From assembly GCA_902489075.1 (NCBI GenBank), contig CABTYO010000021.1, positions 1-37,147 of the forward strand: a stretch of DNA of 37,147 nucleotides, read 5' to 3'. The notes beneath the pieces are model-generated. The model was not told the DNA's origin, did not search any database, and saw nothing but the letters and a program-made list of their open reading frames with translations. This DNA comes from an uncultured Faecalicatena sp. (GTDB lineage: Bacteria > Bacillota > Clostridia > Lachnospirales > Lachnospiraceae). The stretch's first letter is position 1. Each line of letters starts with the position of its first letter. A program made the position numbers and the translations under genes. This document shows positions 1 to 8,323 of the stretch, one piece after another.

Positions 1-180
1 AACGCCTAATTCCGTGCCATACTTGCTGAGAAATCATCAGATTTCTCAGCATATCTGGCAGTGCCTTCCTTTTCCCCGCCTCTCCCGTTACACCTTCTTC
101 ACGAGCGGCAAGGGTTTTGAACCGACATCTGCACCCACAGCGGGAAGCACGGTCCGGCTCCTCCTCAGCGTCCCCCCTCC
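1..180 (+). repeat. Branched inverted-repeat element, copy e0 (cut by left window end)
   Basis: Partial copy of the structured repeat family found four times here. Hairpin A is a perfect 12-bp stem (24-35 with 40-51) closing an ATCA loop. Outside it, TGCCATA (15-21) pairs imperfectly with 52-60. Hairpin B should lie left of position 1 and is missing, as expected if the window starts inside the element. The distal arm shares a 14-base exact match (116-129, reverse complement GATGTCGGTTCAAA) and an 11-base match (166-176, reverse complement GGGGGACGCTG) with copy e3 at the other end of the window. The arm ends about 25 bases from the ftsW stop. The outer boundary is approximate. Confidence 0.7.
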
Positions 181-206
181 TCCATCCGTTCCGCAGCCAA
201 AGCGCG

Positions 207-1295
207 TCACTTCTCGCTCCAATTAGATACGCTGAGCACGAGTCCCATCTCCAGCAGCAAGAACAGTACTGACGTCCCCCCATAACTGATGAATGGCAGT
301 GTAATCCCTGTATTTGGGATGGAGTTCGTCACAACGGCGATATTCAGGATGACCTGGATCATCATGTGCGCCATGGCCCCTGCGGCGATGAGTGCGCCCA
401 GCAGGTCTTTTGCGTGGGTCGCGATCACGAAGAAGCGCCAGATGAGGATGAGGAACAGAAGGATGATCAGGCTTGCCCCCACCAGACCCAGTTCCTCGCA
501 GATGATGGAGAAGATCATATCATTCTGTGCCTCGGGCAGGAATCCGAGCTTCTGCACGCTTTCGCCTAATCCTCTGCCGAACAGGCCGCCGCTCCCGATG
601 GCATACAGGCCCTGCAGGGTCTGATAGCCTTTTTCGAACTTCTCGGGGTTGCGCCAGATGGCGAGACGCTCCAGGCGGTAGCTTTCCAGGGCGAGAAAAA
701 TGCCCATAAAACCGACTGCGGCCACTGCCATCCAGATGAACTGGGCGTACTTTGGGCTTGCCACGAAGATCAGGACCGCGGCAATTCCAAGGATGATGAT
801 CGCGGTGCTTAAGTTGCTGGCGCCGACCAGTGCTACGATGGGCAGTACCGGTACCATGACCTTGATAAGCGTCCTGAACTTTCCCATCTGCTTGACATTT
901 TTCGTGACCAGACATGCCAGAAACAGGATGAGTGCCACCTTTGCGAATTCCGACGGCTGAAAAGAAATCGGGCCCAAAGAAAGCCATCTTTTGGACCCGT
1001 TGTACTCATCTCCTATAAATATAACCGCTACCGATAACAGGATAGCTGTCAGATAACCAAGTGTGGCAAGAGGTGCCCATTTGTGGTAATCGATCTGCGC
1101 CACGAGCAGCATCCCCGCAATTCCCAGTGCCGTTGCGAACCCCTGCCTTCTCAGGTAATAGAAAGAATCGTGAAATTTCACCCGTCCATTATAGGCGCTG
1201 GTACTGTACAAAAGGACCAGGCCGATGATTACCAGCAATAGGACCACGACCAGCATCGTGTAATCATACCGCTTCTTTTTCTCAGGACGTTCCAA
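207..1295 (-). CDS. ftsW: FtsW-type SEDS peptidoglycan glycosyltransferase
   Basis: Polymerises lipid II into glycan strands at the septum, working with a class B PBP. It is a multi-pass membrane protein of 362 residues with about ten hydrophobic segments. Visible SEDS signatures are FQPSE (112-116), the NDMIF segment with the presumed catalytic Asp259, and NTGITLPFISYGG (328-340). The start is TTG, preceded by AGGAG ten bases upstream; no better ATG exists before the first membrane segment, so this start is favoured. It follows murD by 14 bases and is the last gene of the mraY-murD-ftsW unit. murG would normally follow, but the window ends in repeat e0. SpoVE is a close relative and cannot be excluded; position in the dcw cluster favours FtsW. 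Confidence 0.9.
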   Translation of the reverse strand: MERPEKKKRYDYTMLVVVLLLVIIGLVLLYSTSAYNGRVKFHDSFYYLRRQGFATALGIAGMLLVAQIDYHKWAPLATLGYLTAILLSVAVIFIGDEYNGSKRWLSLGPISFQPSEFAKVALILFLACLVTKNVKQMGKFRTLIKVMVPVLPIVALVGASNLSTAIIILGIAAVLIFVASPKYAQFIWMAVAAVGFMGIFLALESYRLERLAIWRNPEKFEKGYQTLQGLYAIGSGGLFGRGLGESVQKLGFLPEAQNDMIFSIICEELGLVGASLIILLFLILIWRFFVIATHAKDLLGALIAAGAMAHMMIQVILNIAVVTNSIPNTGITLPFISYGGTSVLFLLLEMGLVLSVSNWSEK

Positions 1296-1309
1296 TATAA
1301 ATTCACTCC

Positions 1310-2677
1310 TTATAACTGGTTTACAAGTTCTTTGAATTTATCTCCACGTTCTTCATAGTTTTTAAACATGCCCCAGCTTGCACATGCAGGTGACAGAAGC
1401 ACCGCATCGCCGGGCACCGCGTTCTTTACACAGTAATCTACCGCTTCCTCAAAGGTATCAACCAGAACTGTGTCTGTGAATCCGAGCCTTCTGGCTGTCT
1501 TTTCTATCTTCTCTCTGGTCGCCCCCAAAAGCACCAGCTTCTTCACCTTGCCGTCAAATGCCTCAATCCACTCATCATAGGCAGAATCCTTATCATATCC
1601 GCCCCCGATCAGTAAGGTCGGACGGTTCATAGCCTGGATTCCCTTGATTGCCGCATCCGGGTTCGTTCCCTTGGAATCGTTGTAATAAGCCACACCGTTT
1701 TTCTCTGCTACGAACTCGATCCGGTGCTCAACGCCCTGGAATTCCATGACCGTCTTTCGAATGATCTCCAGAGGCACACCATATGCCGCCGCCATGGCTG
1801 CAGCCGCCATCACATTTTCATGATTATGTGTTCCCAGAAGCTTTAACTCCTCAATATGGCAGATCTTCACCGGATCCTTTTCCAGGCACAGCATGATATT
1901 GCCGTCTTCCAGATAGATGCCTTTCTCTAGTTTACGCTGACTGCTGAAATATAGAACCTTCGCGCTGATCTTTTTTCCAAATTCCCGGGTCACTTCATCT
2001 TCATAGTTCAGGACACAGGTGTCTTCTTCTGTCTGATTCTTCGCGATATTCTGTTTTGCCCCGATATAGGCCTCCATCGTATGATGGCGGTTCAGATGGT
2101 CGGGCGTGATATTCAGCATCGCGCTCACCTTCGGACAGAATGTATGTATGCTTTCCAACTGAAAACTGCTCATCTCCGCTACGATTACAGAGTCGTCTCT
2201 TGTCTCAAGAGCAATACTGGTGTACGGATTTCCGATATTCCCTACCACAAATGTGCTCTCTTTATAGTTCTTCATGATCTCGCCAAGCAGTGCCGTCGTC
2301 GTCGTCTTGCCGTTGGTTCCTGTAATTGCCAGGACATCACCTTTTCCGAACACATAGGCCAGCTCGATCTCTCCCCAGATTGGAATGCCCTTTTCGCGCA
2401 TCTTTTCCACTACCGGAAGATCCGTAGGCACACCCGGGCTCATCACTGTCAGGCTTAAGGTATCTATTACCTCTGCCGGAAGCTCTCCCAGGATCACCTG
2501 CATGTCTGCACGCTCCAGACCTCCACTCAGGATCTCCCCGCGGATACGCTCCGCATCCAGTGAAGCATTCCCGTCATAAAGAATCACATCGGCTCCCTTT
2601 TCCAGAAGAAGGCGGCTCGCTGCCACACCACTGATCCCGGAACCAAAGACCAGAACTTTTTTCCCTGTTAAATCCAT
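1310..2677 (-). CDS. murD: UDP-N-acetylmuramoyl-L-alanine--D-glutamate ligase
   Basis: Cytoplasmic Mur ligase that adds D-glutamate to UDP-MurNAc-L-Ala using ATP. The 455 residues match the family length. A Rossmann-like N-terminus (VLVFGSGISGVAA, residues 8-20) binds the UDP substrate. The ATP P-loop GTNGKTT is at 120-126, followed by the central-domain NITPDHLNRH motif and the C-terminal-domain segment YYNDSKGTNPDA. It lies 3 bases after the mraY stop, and its ribosome site (GGGGG) is inside the end of mraY, which implies translational coupling. No irregularities seen. Confidence 0.96.
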   Translation of the reverse strand: MDLTGKKVLVFGSGISGVAASRLLLEKGADVILYDGNASLDAERIRGEILSGGLERADMQVILGELPAEVIDTLSLTVMSPGVPTDLPVVEKMREKGIPIWGEIELAYVFGKGDVLAITGTNGKTTTTALLGEIMKNYKESTFVVGNIGNPYTSIALETRDDSVIVAEMSSFQLESIHTFCPKVSAMLNITPDHLNRHHTMEAYIGAKQNIAKNQTEEDTCVLNYEDEVTREFGKKISAKVLYFSSQRKLEKGIYLEDGNIMLCLEKDPVKICHIEELKLLGTHNHENVMAAAAMAAAYGVPLEIIRKTVMEFQGVEHRIEFVAEKNGVAYYNDSKGTNPDAAIKGIQAMNRPTLLIGGGYDKDSAYDEWIEAFDGKVKKLVLLGATREKIEKTARRLGFTDTVLVDTFEEAVDYCVKNAVPGDAVLLSPACASWGMFKNYEERGDKFKELVNQL

Positions 2678-2680
2678 AAC

Positions 2681-3637
2681 TTATACCCCCATCAGTGCGA
2701 TCAGGCAGAGGATTGCTGTCACGATTGAGAACACGGCAACGACTCTTGTCTCTGACCATCCGCATAATTCAAAATGATGATGGATCGGCGCCATCTTAAA
2801 GAAACGCTTTCCACCTGTTTTCTTAAAGTAAGTGACCTGGATCATAACGGACAGAACCTCGATCACATAGATCAGCCCCACGATAATCACGTACAGCGGC
2901 ATCTGCAGCATATACGCCGTTCCGATTACGAACCCACCGAGTGCCAGGGAACCGGTATCTCCCATGAACACACTGGCCGGATACACATTAAACAGAAGGA
3001 ATCCAAGCAGCGCGCCCACAACTGCACAGGTGATCGGCTCCACACCGCTCTTCGTACCGATCGCTACCACGGTAAAAAATGTTGCCACCAGCACGGTCAC
3101 GCTGGAAGCCAGGCCGTCCAGGCCGTCCGTGAAGTTCGTTCCGTTGACCGTACCAATTACGGCGATGAACAGAACCGGTATTGCCACCCATCCGATATCC
3201 CAGTACTTTCCGCCGGAAAAAGGAATCAAAAGGGTCATCGGGATCTTTGCAACCTTAATAATATAGTAGGCAAAAATTGCTGTGACAACGATCTGAAGTG
3301 CCATCTTCTGCTTCGGGTAAAGACCGTCGGAACGCTTCATGACAACTTTTAAATAATCATCCAGAAATCCGATCAGCCCGAATCCGATCGTCAGGAACAA
3401 AACCGGAATGATATTCGGATAATCTTTTACATAAAATAAGGAAGTAATCACGACACTGCCGAGGATGATCACGCCTCCCATGGTCGGAGTACCTGCCTTT
3501 TTCAAGTGGGACTGAACACCTTCCTCTCTCTCTGTCTGCCCCATCTTCAGTTTTCTAAGAAACGGTATTACAACTGGTCCCATCAACAGACTTAGCGCAA
3601 ATGAAATCAATACCGGAATCACTACATGATAACTCAT
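2681..3637 (-). CDS. mraY: Phospho-N-acetylmuramoyl-pentapeptide transferase
   Basis: Integral membrane enzyme that transfers phospho-MurNAc-pentapeptide to undecaprenyl phosphate, forming lipid I. It has 318 residues and about ten hydrophobic segments. Diagnostic motifs are GTPTMGG near residue 50, FLDDYLK with the Mg-binding aspartates near residue 90, NFTDGLDGLA, and the C-terminal PIHHHFE histidine cluster. The ribosome site GAGGTGG precedes the ATG. Its own promoter is visible upstream, in the gap after the preceding PBP gene, so it probably heads a mraY-murD-ftsW unit. Confidence 0.96.
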   Translation of the reverse strand: MSYHVVIPVLISFALSLLMGPVVIPFLRKLKMGQTEREEGVQSHLKKAGTPTMGGVIILGSVVITSLFYVKDYPNIIPVLFLTIGFGLIGFLDDYLKVVMKRSDGLYPKQKMALQIVVTAIFAYYIIKVAKIPMTLLIPFSGGKYWDIGWVAIPVLFIAVIGTVNGTNFTDGLDGLASSVTVLVATFFTVVAIGTKSGVEPITCAVVGALLGFLLFNVYPASVFMGDTGSLALGGFVIGTAYMLQMPLYVIIVGLIYVIEVLSVMIQVTYFKKTGGKRFFKMAPIHHHFELCGWSETRVVAVFSIVTAILCLIALMGV

Positions 3638-3724
3638 ACATCCACCTCTTCATCTCTTTTGTTAAGTAAAATTTACTTATTCTTATCTTTTCTGCGGCTT
3701 CTGATTTCTCAGAATACCTCATTC

Positions 3725-3753
3725 AGTATACCGCATTACCCTGTGTTTTTCAA
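3725..3753 (-). promoter_or_regulatory. Sigma-A-type promoter for mraY-murD-ftsW
   Basis: On the minus strand TTGAAA (3748-3753) is followed after exactly 17 bases by TATACT (3725-3730). It sits in the 147-base gap between the PBP stop and mraY and gives a leader of roughly 80 bases. The match is close to consensus and the position fits an internal dcw promoter; use is inferred. Confidence 0.6.
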
Positions 3754-3784
3754 CAAAAACTCTGTGCTTTCCCTTCTACACCTG

Positions 3785-5560
3785 CTACTCCTGCGTCGTC
3801 TCCTGCGTTCCTTCTCCTTCTTTCTCACTCACTGTTCCTGTCTTTTCAATTCCAAGGTAAGGAAGTACATTGTCGTAGATGCTTTTCAGCACAGGTGCCG
3901 CGATGGTTCCTCCGTAATAGACTCCCTGCGGGTCATGGATCAGCACCATCCCCAGGATCTGCGGATTTTCGGCGGGTGCAAATCCAAGAAAGGATGAGAT
4001 ATATCTGTTGGCGCTTCTCGGGAGGGTCTGGCTGGTTGCGGTTTTCCCGCCGATCGTATAGCCTTCTATATATGCATTTTTGCCGGATCCCTGGGACACC
4101 ACACTCTCCAGAAGCATACGCATGGTTTCAGAGGTTTTCTCAGATACAATTCCATCCTTCTCCTGATACTTGAATGTCTCGATTTTATTCCCGTCTTTAT
4201 CGAGAACACCTACTCCCAGGTGGGGCGTAACTCTCCTGCCCCCGTTGATCAGGGAACTCACCGTCGTTGCCATCTGGATCGGCGTCACCTGAAAGGACTG
4301 TCCAAAGGACATGGTGGCCAGTTCCACCGTACCAATATCTTCTTTTTTATGCATGATCGTCCCGGCCTCCCCGGGCAGGTCCACATTGGTCAGGCTCATC
4401 AGCCCGAACTGCTGAAAATATTCGTAAAAACGGTCCGGTCCCAGCCTGAGCCCGATGTCAATGAAGACCGGATTGCAGGAATTCTGGATTCCCTGTACAA
4501 ATGTCTCAGCTCCGTGGCCCCCGACTTTATGGCACCGGATCCTCCGGTCTTCTACCATCCGGTAGCCGGGGCAGGAAAAGGTATCTGTCAGCTTGACAAC
4601 ACCCTCCTCCAGACAGGCAGAAGCTGTAATAATCTTAAATACAGAACCCGGCTCATAGGTATCGTTGATGCAGCCGTTTCTCCACATCTGGTTGAGCTGG
4701 TTCTGCAGCTCCTCGTCTGTCAACGTGTCCGAATCTGCTCCTGTATTCAGTATATACGGTTCGTTCAAATTAAATTCCGGTACATTGACCATTGCCAGTA
4801 TTTCACCGTTCTGTGGATTCATTAACAAAATCGAGACACTGTCCGCCTGCTTTTCCTCCATCACTTTGAGCGCCGCCTGCTCACAGAAGGACTGGATATT
4901 ATAATCCAGACTGATCTGCAGCGTATTGCCTGCCACAGGTTCGATCCGGTCTTCTGCGATTCCTTCCAGTTCGATACCCCTGGCGTCCGTCACTGTCAGG
5001 ATCGTGCCGTTGATTCCTTTCAGATATTCCTCATATTTTACTTCCAGGCCGATGATTCCCTGATTATCCCCTCCCGTAAATCCCAGCACCTTCGAGGCGA
5101 TCTGGTTATAGGGATAATACCGCTTAAAATCCTCATCCACCTTGACCCCTGCCAGATTGTAATTGCGGATCCTGTCTCCTACTTCTTTCTCCACGTTTGT
5201 CTTCACCTTTTCCATGGAGGAGACCTTCTCCACCCGCTTTCTTACGGTCTCTTCATCCAGTCCCAGTTCTTTCGAAAGCGTCTGGATCACCACTTCCGGT
5301 TCTTTGATCTGATTATGGATCACGGATATGGTACAGACCGTCTTATTTGTGGCAAGCACTGTCCCATTTCTGTCCACAATTTCCCCGCGGGCCGCTTTGA
5401 TCGCCCTTTCTCTTTCATGTAAGGATTCCGCCTTTTTCTGGTAATATTCCGCATCAAATATCATCAGGTACACCAGCCTTCCGATCAGCGTCAGAAGAAT
5501 CGCAGATGCACATAAAAAAACAACGAGTATCTTCCTTTTATTATATGTCTTATTCTTCAT
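3785..5560 (-). CDS. Class B penicillin-binding protein (SpoVD/PBP2B-like) with KTA in place of KTG
   Basis: Transpeptidase that cross-links septal or spore peptidoglycan. It has 591 residues: a short cytoplasmic N-terminus, one membrane anchor (about 11-34), a PBP dimerisation domain (about 55-200) and a transpeptidase domain (about 240-575). The catalytic motifs are SVFK with Ser306 as nucleophile, SCN at 361-363, and KTA at 506-508. The last is normally KTG; the codons read AAA ACC GCA. There is no PASTA domain. It is the second of two tandem PBP genes. The ATG directly follows a terminator-like hairpin and the only Shine-Dalgarno candidate (AAGG, ten bases upstream) lies inside that stem. 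An in-frame TAA just upstream rules out an earlier start. FtsI/PBP2B or SpoVD identity cannot be separated by reading. Confidence 0.9.
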   Translation of the reverse strand: MKNKTYNKRKILVVFLCASAILLTLIGRLVYLMIFDAEYYQKKAESLHERERAIKAARGEIVDRNGTVLATNKTVCTISVIHNQIKEPEVVIQTLSKELGLDEETVRKRVEKVSSMEKVKTNVEKEVGDRIRNYNLAGVKVDEDFKRYYPYNQIASKVLGFTGGDNQGIIGLEVKYEEYLKGINGTILTVTDARGIELEGIAEDRIEPVAGNTLQISLDYNIQSFCEQAALKVMEEKQADSVSILLMNPQNGEILAMVNVPEFNLNEPYILNTGADSDTLTDEELQNQLNQMWRNGCINDTYEPGSVFKIITASACLEEGVVKLTDTFSCPGYRMVEDRRIRCHKVGGHGAETFVQGIQNSCNPVFIDIGLRLGPDRFYEYFQQFGLMSLTNVDLPGEAGTIMHKKEDIGTVELATMSFGQSFQVTPIQMATTVSSLINGGRRVTPHLGVGVLDKDGNKIETFKYQEKDGIVSEKTSETMRMLLESVVSQGSGKNAYIEGYTIGGKTATSQTLPRSANRYISSFLGFAPAENPQILGMVLIHDPQGVYYGGTIAAPVLKSIYDNVLPYLGIEKTGTVSEKEGEGTQETTQE

Positions 5561-5562
5561 AA

Positions 5563-5616
5563 ATAAAAAACCTTACAAAAGATGTTTTTATAACATATTA
5601 CATCTTTTGTAAGGTT
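5563..5616 (-). terminator. Intrinsic terminator or attenuator that also buries the next gene's ribosome site
   Basis: Perfect 17-bp stem (5569-5585 with 5600-5616) with a 14-base loop. On the minus strand the 3' arm runs into a T tract (TTTTTTATTT), which ends at the ATG of the downstream PBP. The AAGG that could serve as ribosome site is at 5571-5574, within the 3' arm. It therefore looks like a terminator for the upstream PBP gene and a translational lock on the next one. Confidence 0.75.
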
Positions 5617-5671
5617 ATTCCATTTTTCAAAATCCTGCTATGAACGGTTCCAGGCTGCGCTGCTTATCCTG

Positions 5672-7690
5672 TTATTCGTTCGAATCTCCGGATGCCCAGT
5701 CCGCAAGGTCCGGATTGTAATTATCATCGATATATGACCCGTCCGGCTTATCGTAATTATCCTCAAAGGTCGTCCCGGTCTCCTGATTTGCTGCGTTCTG
5801 AAGCTGTTCCGTTGGTACGGCGCCCTGCGTGGTTCCGGTATATCCCTCCATGGTTGTGATGTTCATATAAGGAAATGCTTCCGACATGATTTTCTTGGAA
5901 AGCTCCAGTACATAAGAACTGGTTCCCTGGTCTTCCACATTCGGTTCGTCTATGACCACGTAGATCACAACTTCCGGGTTATCCTGAGGCGCATATCCGA
6001 TGAAAGAAAGCAGGTATTTCTCGTTTCCACGTGGAAGCTTCTCTGCCGTACCGGTCTTGCCACCGATGTCATAGCCTTCCACATTTGCACTCTGCCCGGT
6101 TCCGGTCGTCATAACTTCTTTCATGTACTCCCTGACCATCACCGATGTCTCCGTGGAAATTGTCTTCTTGAGAAGTACAGGATCCTTTGTCTCAATGACC
6201 TTGCCGCTCTCATCCTGGATCTGCTTCACCACATGAGGCTCATAATAATTTCCGCCATTTACCAGGGAACAGAATGCTGCTGCAAGCTGTGTCATGGTCA
6301 CATTAAAGCCCTGTCCAAAGGAACAGGTTGCAAGCTCTGTAGGATTTAAGTTTTCTTCCGTATAAAGCAGGGATGCGGTGGATGCCTCTCCCGGAAGGTC
6401 GATTCCTGTATACTCACCGAAGCCGAAAATATGCTGATATCTGCTGAAATCTTTCGGTCCGATGGCCTCCGCCATGTGCATCAGCGCAACATTGCAGGAA
6501 TTGGCAACCGCCTGTCCGATTGTCTCCGGTCCATGTCCCGCACGGAAATGGCAGGGAATATCATAATCCCCCACATGCAGATAACCGCCGCAGACAAATG
6601 TCTCGTTCCCTTTTAAGGCTCCCGTCTCCAGTCCGGTTGCCACGGTAAACGGTTTCGCCGTGGACCCGGGCTCGAACGCATCGCTGACACAGAAGTTTCT
6701 CCACAGTTCATTCAGGTTATTGACCTTTTCTTCATCCGTCATATCCTTTAACTTTTCTTTGGAATAAACACCTGACAGATCCCTCGGGTTATTCAGGTCA
6801 AAGTTCGGATAAGACGCTTCCGCCAGAATCTCACCCGTATTCGGGTTCATGATCATGACCGCCGTATTCTTACTTCCCGGCTCCCCTGTCCTGACCTGCC
6901 CGGCGTGCTCGTCATTAAACTCCTTGATGCTCTTCTCCACAATACTCTGCAGCGTCACATCGATCGTGGTCACCACGGTATTTCCATTCTTTGCCGGCTT
7001 GACCGTACGCTCCGCATTGGAGGCGTCATCGATATACCCGTATTCCCGGCCGTCCGTTCCATTTAAAATGCTGTTGTAGGCACTCTCGATTCCAAGCATG
7101 CCTGCATTTCCCGAAACGGTAAAGCCTATCACATCACTTGCCAGTTCATTATATGGATAGGATCTCTGATAATCATCCTCCAGCCAGATTCCCTTGACAT
7201 TGGGGTACTTCTTGGTATCCTTCTGTATCTTCTGGAATTCCTGGGCCTTTTCATAAGAAATGCCCTTCGCCATAATCTCATATCTGCTCTCCGGCTTCTC
7301 CGCCAGACGCTCTCTTACATCAGATTCTTTGATGCCAAACACATCATGGAGCACCTCGATCGTAGGATTGATGTAGTCCTCATCCGAGGCCATCACCTTG
7401 ACGTCCAGGATCACATTATATACACGGGTGCTTACCGCGATCTTGGTGCCGTTGCGGTCCACAATATCACCACGCTTATATGGAATGATCCGGTTGTCAT
7501 ATTCCTGCTGGTCCAGTACGATCTTTGTATACCGTTCCCCCTTTGATGCATTGATATACGTGATTCTTCCTACAAGAACAACAAAAGCCAGTATAATTGC
7601 CATGAACAGCATTACCAGCTTTTTTTGCATCCTTTTCGGGAACTTTTTAGTTAAAAATTCAAATCTGTTTTTTCTTTTATGTTTTGCCAT
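5672..7690 (-). CDS. Class B penicillin-binding protein, SpoVD/PBP2B family
   Basis: Membrane-anchored D,D-transpeptidase of 672 residues. It has a basic cytoplasmic N-terminus, one membrane segment (about 25-47), a PBP dimerisation domain (about 65-225) and a transpeptidase domain (about 270-610). All three catalytic motifs are intact: STAK with Ser343, SCN at 398-400, KTG at 545-547. The last 60 residues are acidic, Asn/Thr/Gln-rich and look disordered; there is no PASTA domain. It starts 11 bases after the ftsL-like gene, the usual dcw place for ftsI/pbpB. It is a paralog of the next gene. One of the pair may serve vegetative division and the other sporulation (inference). Confidence 0.92.
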   Translation of the reverse strand: MAKHKRKNRFEFLTKKFPKRMQKKLVMLFMAIILAFVVLVGRITYINASKGERYTKIVLDQQEYDNRIIPYKRGDIVDRNGTKIAVSTRVYNVILDVKVMASDEDYINPTIEVLHDVFGIKESDVRERLAEKPESRYEIMAKGISYEKAQEFQKIQKDTKKYPNVKGIWLEDDYQRSYPYNELASDVIGFTVSGNAGMLGIESAYNSILNGTDGREYGYIDDASNAERTVKPAKNGNTVVTTIDVTLQSIVEKSIKEFNDEHAGQVRTGEPGSKNTAVMIMNPNTGEILAEASYPNFDLNNPRDLSGVYSKEKLKDMTDEEKVNNLNELWRNFCVSDAFEPGSTAKPFTVATGLETGALKGNETFVCGGYLHVGDYDIPCHFRAGHGPETIGQAVANSCNVALMHMAEAIGPKDFSRYQHIFGFGEYTGIDLPGEASTASLLYTEENLNPTELATCSFGQGFNVTMTQLAAAFCSLVNGGNYYEPHVVKQIQDESGKVIETKDPVLLKKTISTETSVMVREYMKEVMTTGTGQSANVEGYDIGGKTGTAEKLPRGNEKYLLSFIGYAPQDNPEVVIYVVIDEPNVEDQGTSSYVLELSKKIMSEAFPYMNITTMEGYTGTTQGAVPTEQLQNAANQETGTTFEDNYDKPDGSYIDDNYNPDLADWASGDSNE

Positions 7691-7701
7691 ATTCGTTGTC
7701 C

Positions 7702-8241
7702 TTAATCTGCTGCATCCTTTGACTTGGCAAGTACTCCATCCGATGGAATATCGTCATACTGCTTCACATAGTCGCTGGTAGAACTCTCATACTCCACGAC
7801 ATTCCCCTGGGAAGCGTATACCATCCCCATCTCGTTCATTGCCTTGTCCCGGATCTCTTCCAGATTCACAGAATCCGTCGCTGCATTATATGCAGTGTCG
7901 TTCTGCTCTGTCAGATCTGCGAGTTCCTCCTGCAATACAGAAATTCTCTCTGATCTGCTCACCATATCAGACTGAAGCTTTAGATATGCGACGCAGATCA
8001 AAACTGCACAAACCGCTGCAATCGCCAGAAACAGCGTATATGCAGGGCTCATATTCATTGCACGTTTCCTGTTCCTGCGCACCTGACGGCTTGTCCTTAC
8101 CGGACGTTTCGGCTGTACAGCTGCTTTTCTCTTTGGCAGAACTTCCGGCTTTGGTACGGTATTCCCATAGACATATGCCTGTCCATAGCTGCTTCTTGTG
8201 TATGATTGTCCTGGTCTTGAAGCCTGTCTTCCTGAAGCCAT
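7702..8241 (-). CDS. ftsL: FtsL-like septum protein (single-pass, coiled coil)
   Basis: Small bitopic division protein that would bridge FtsB/DivIC and the FtsW-PBP pair. It has 179 residues: a basic, disordered cytoplasmic N-terminus of about 65, one membrane segment (about 68-90), then an extracellular coiled-coil stretch with leucines spaced in heptads (about 90-125) and a polar C-terminus. Sequence similarity to FtsL is weak, as usual for this family; the call rests on topology and its place between rsmH and the PBP gene. The start ATG has AAGGGG upstream. A hairpin with a T run separates it from rsmH. Confidence 0.72.
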   Translation of the reverse strand: MASGRQASRPGQSYTRSSYGQAYVYGNTVPKPEVLPKRKAAVQPKRPVRTSRQVRRNRKRAMNMSPAYTLFLAIAAVCAVLICVAYLKLQSDMVSRSERISVLQEELADLTEQNDTAYNAATDSVNLEEIRDKAMNEMGMVYASQGNVVEYESSTSDYVKQYDDIPSDGVLAKSKDAAD

Positions 8242-8258
8242 TTGTCTGCCCCTTTCTT

Positions 8259-8299
8259 AAAAAAGTGATTCCGTCGGGCTCTCCCCTTCCCGGCGGATC
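8259..8299 (-). terminator. Terminator-like hairpin between rsmH and the ftsL-like gene
   Basis: On the minus strand CCGCCGGG (8289-8296) pairs with CCCGACGG (8271-8278, one G-U), and GAT/ATC extends the stem to 11 bp. A run of six T (8259-8264) follows six bases later. Placed after the rsmH stop, it may attenuate readthrough into ftsL. Confidence 0.5.
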
Positions 8300-8323
8300 T
8301 ATATCTTATATACTCCTTAAACC

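Noticed and set aside
116..135. tRNA T-arm look-alike (GGTTCAAA, minus strand) in e0 and e3
   Set aside because: The flanking bases do not pair as a T stem and no acceptor or anticodon arm is present; it is a conserved block of the repeat arm.
1..180. Insertion sequence or transposase remnant
   Set aside because: No transposase frame occurs in or beside any of the four copies, and no clear target duplications could be read.
2774..3352. Long plus-strand frame opposite mraY (also others opposite the PBP and glmS genes)
   Set aside because: Antisense shadows of well-conserved genes; no ribosome sites or recognisable protein features.
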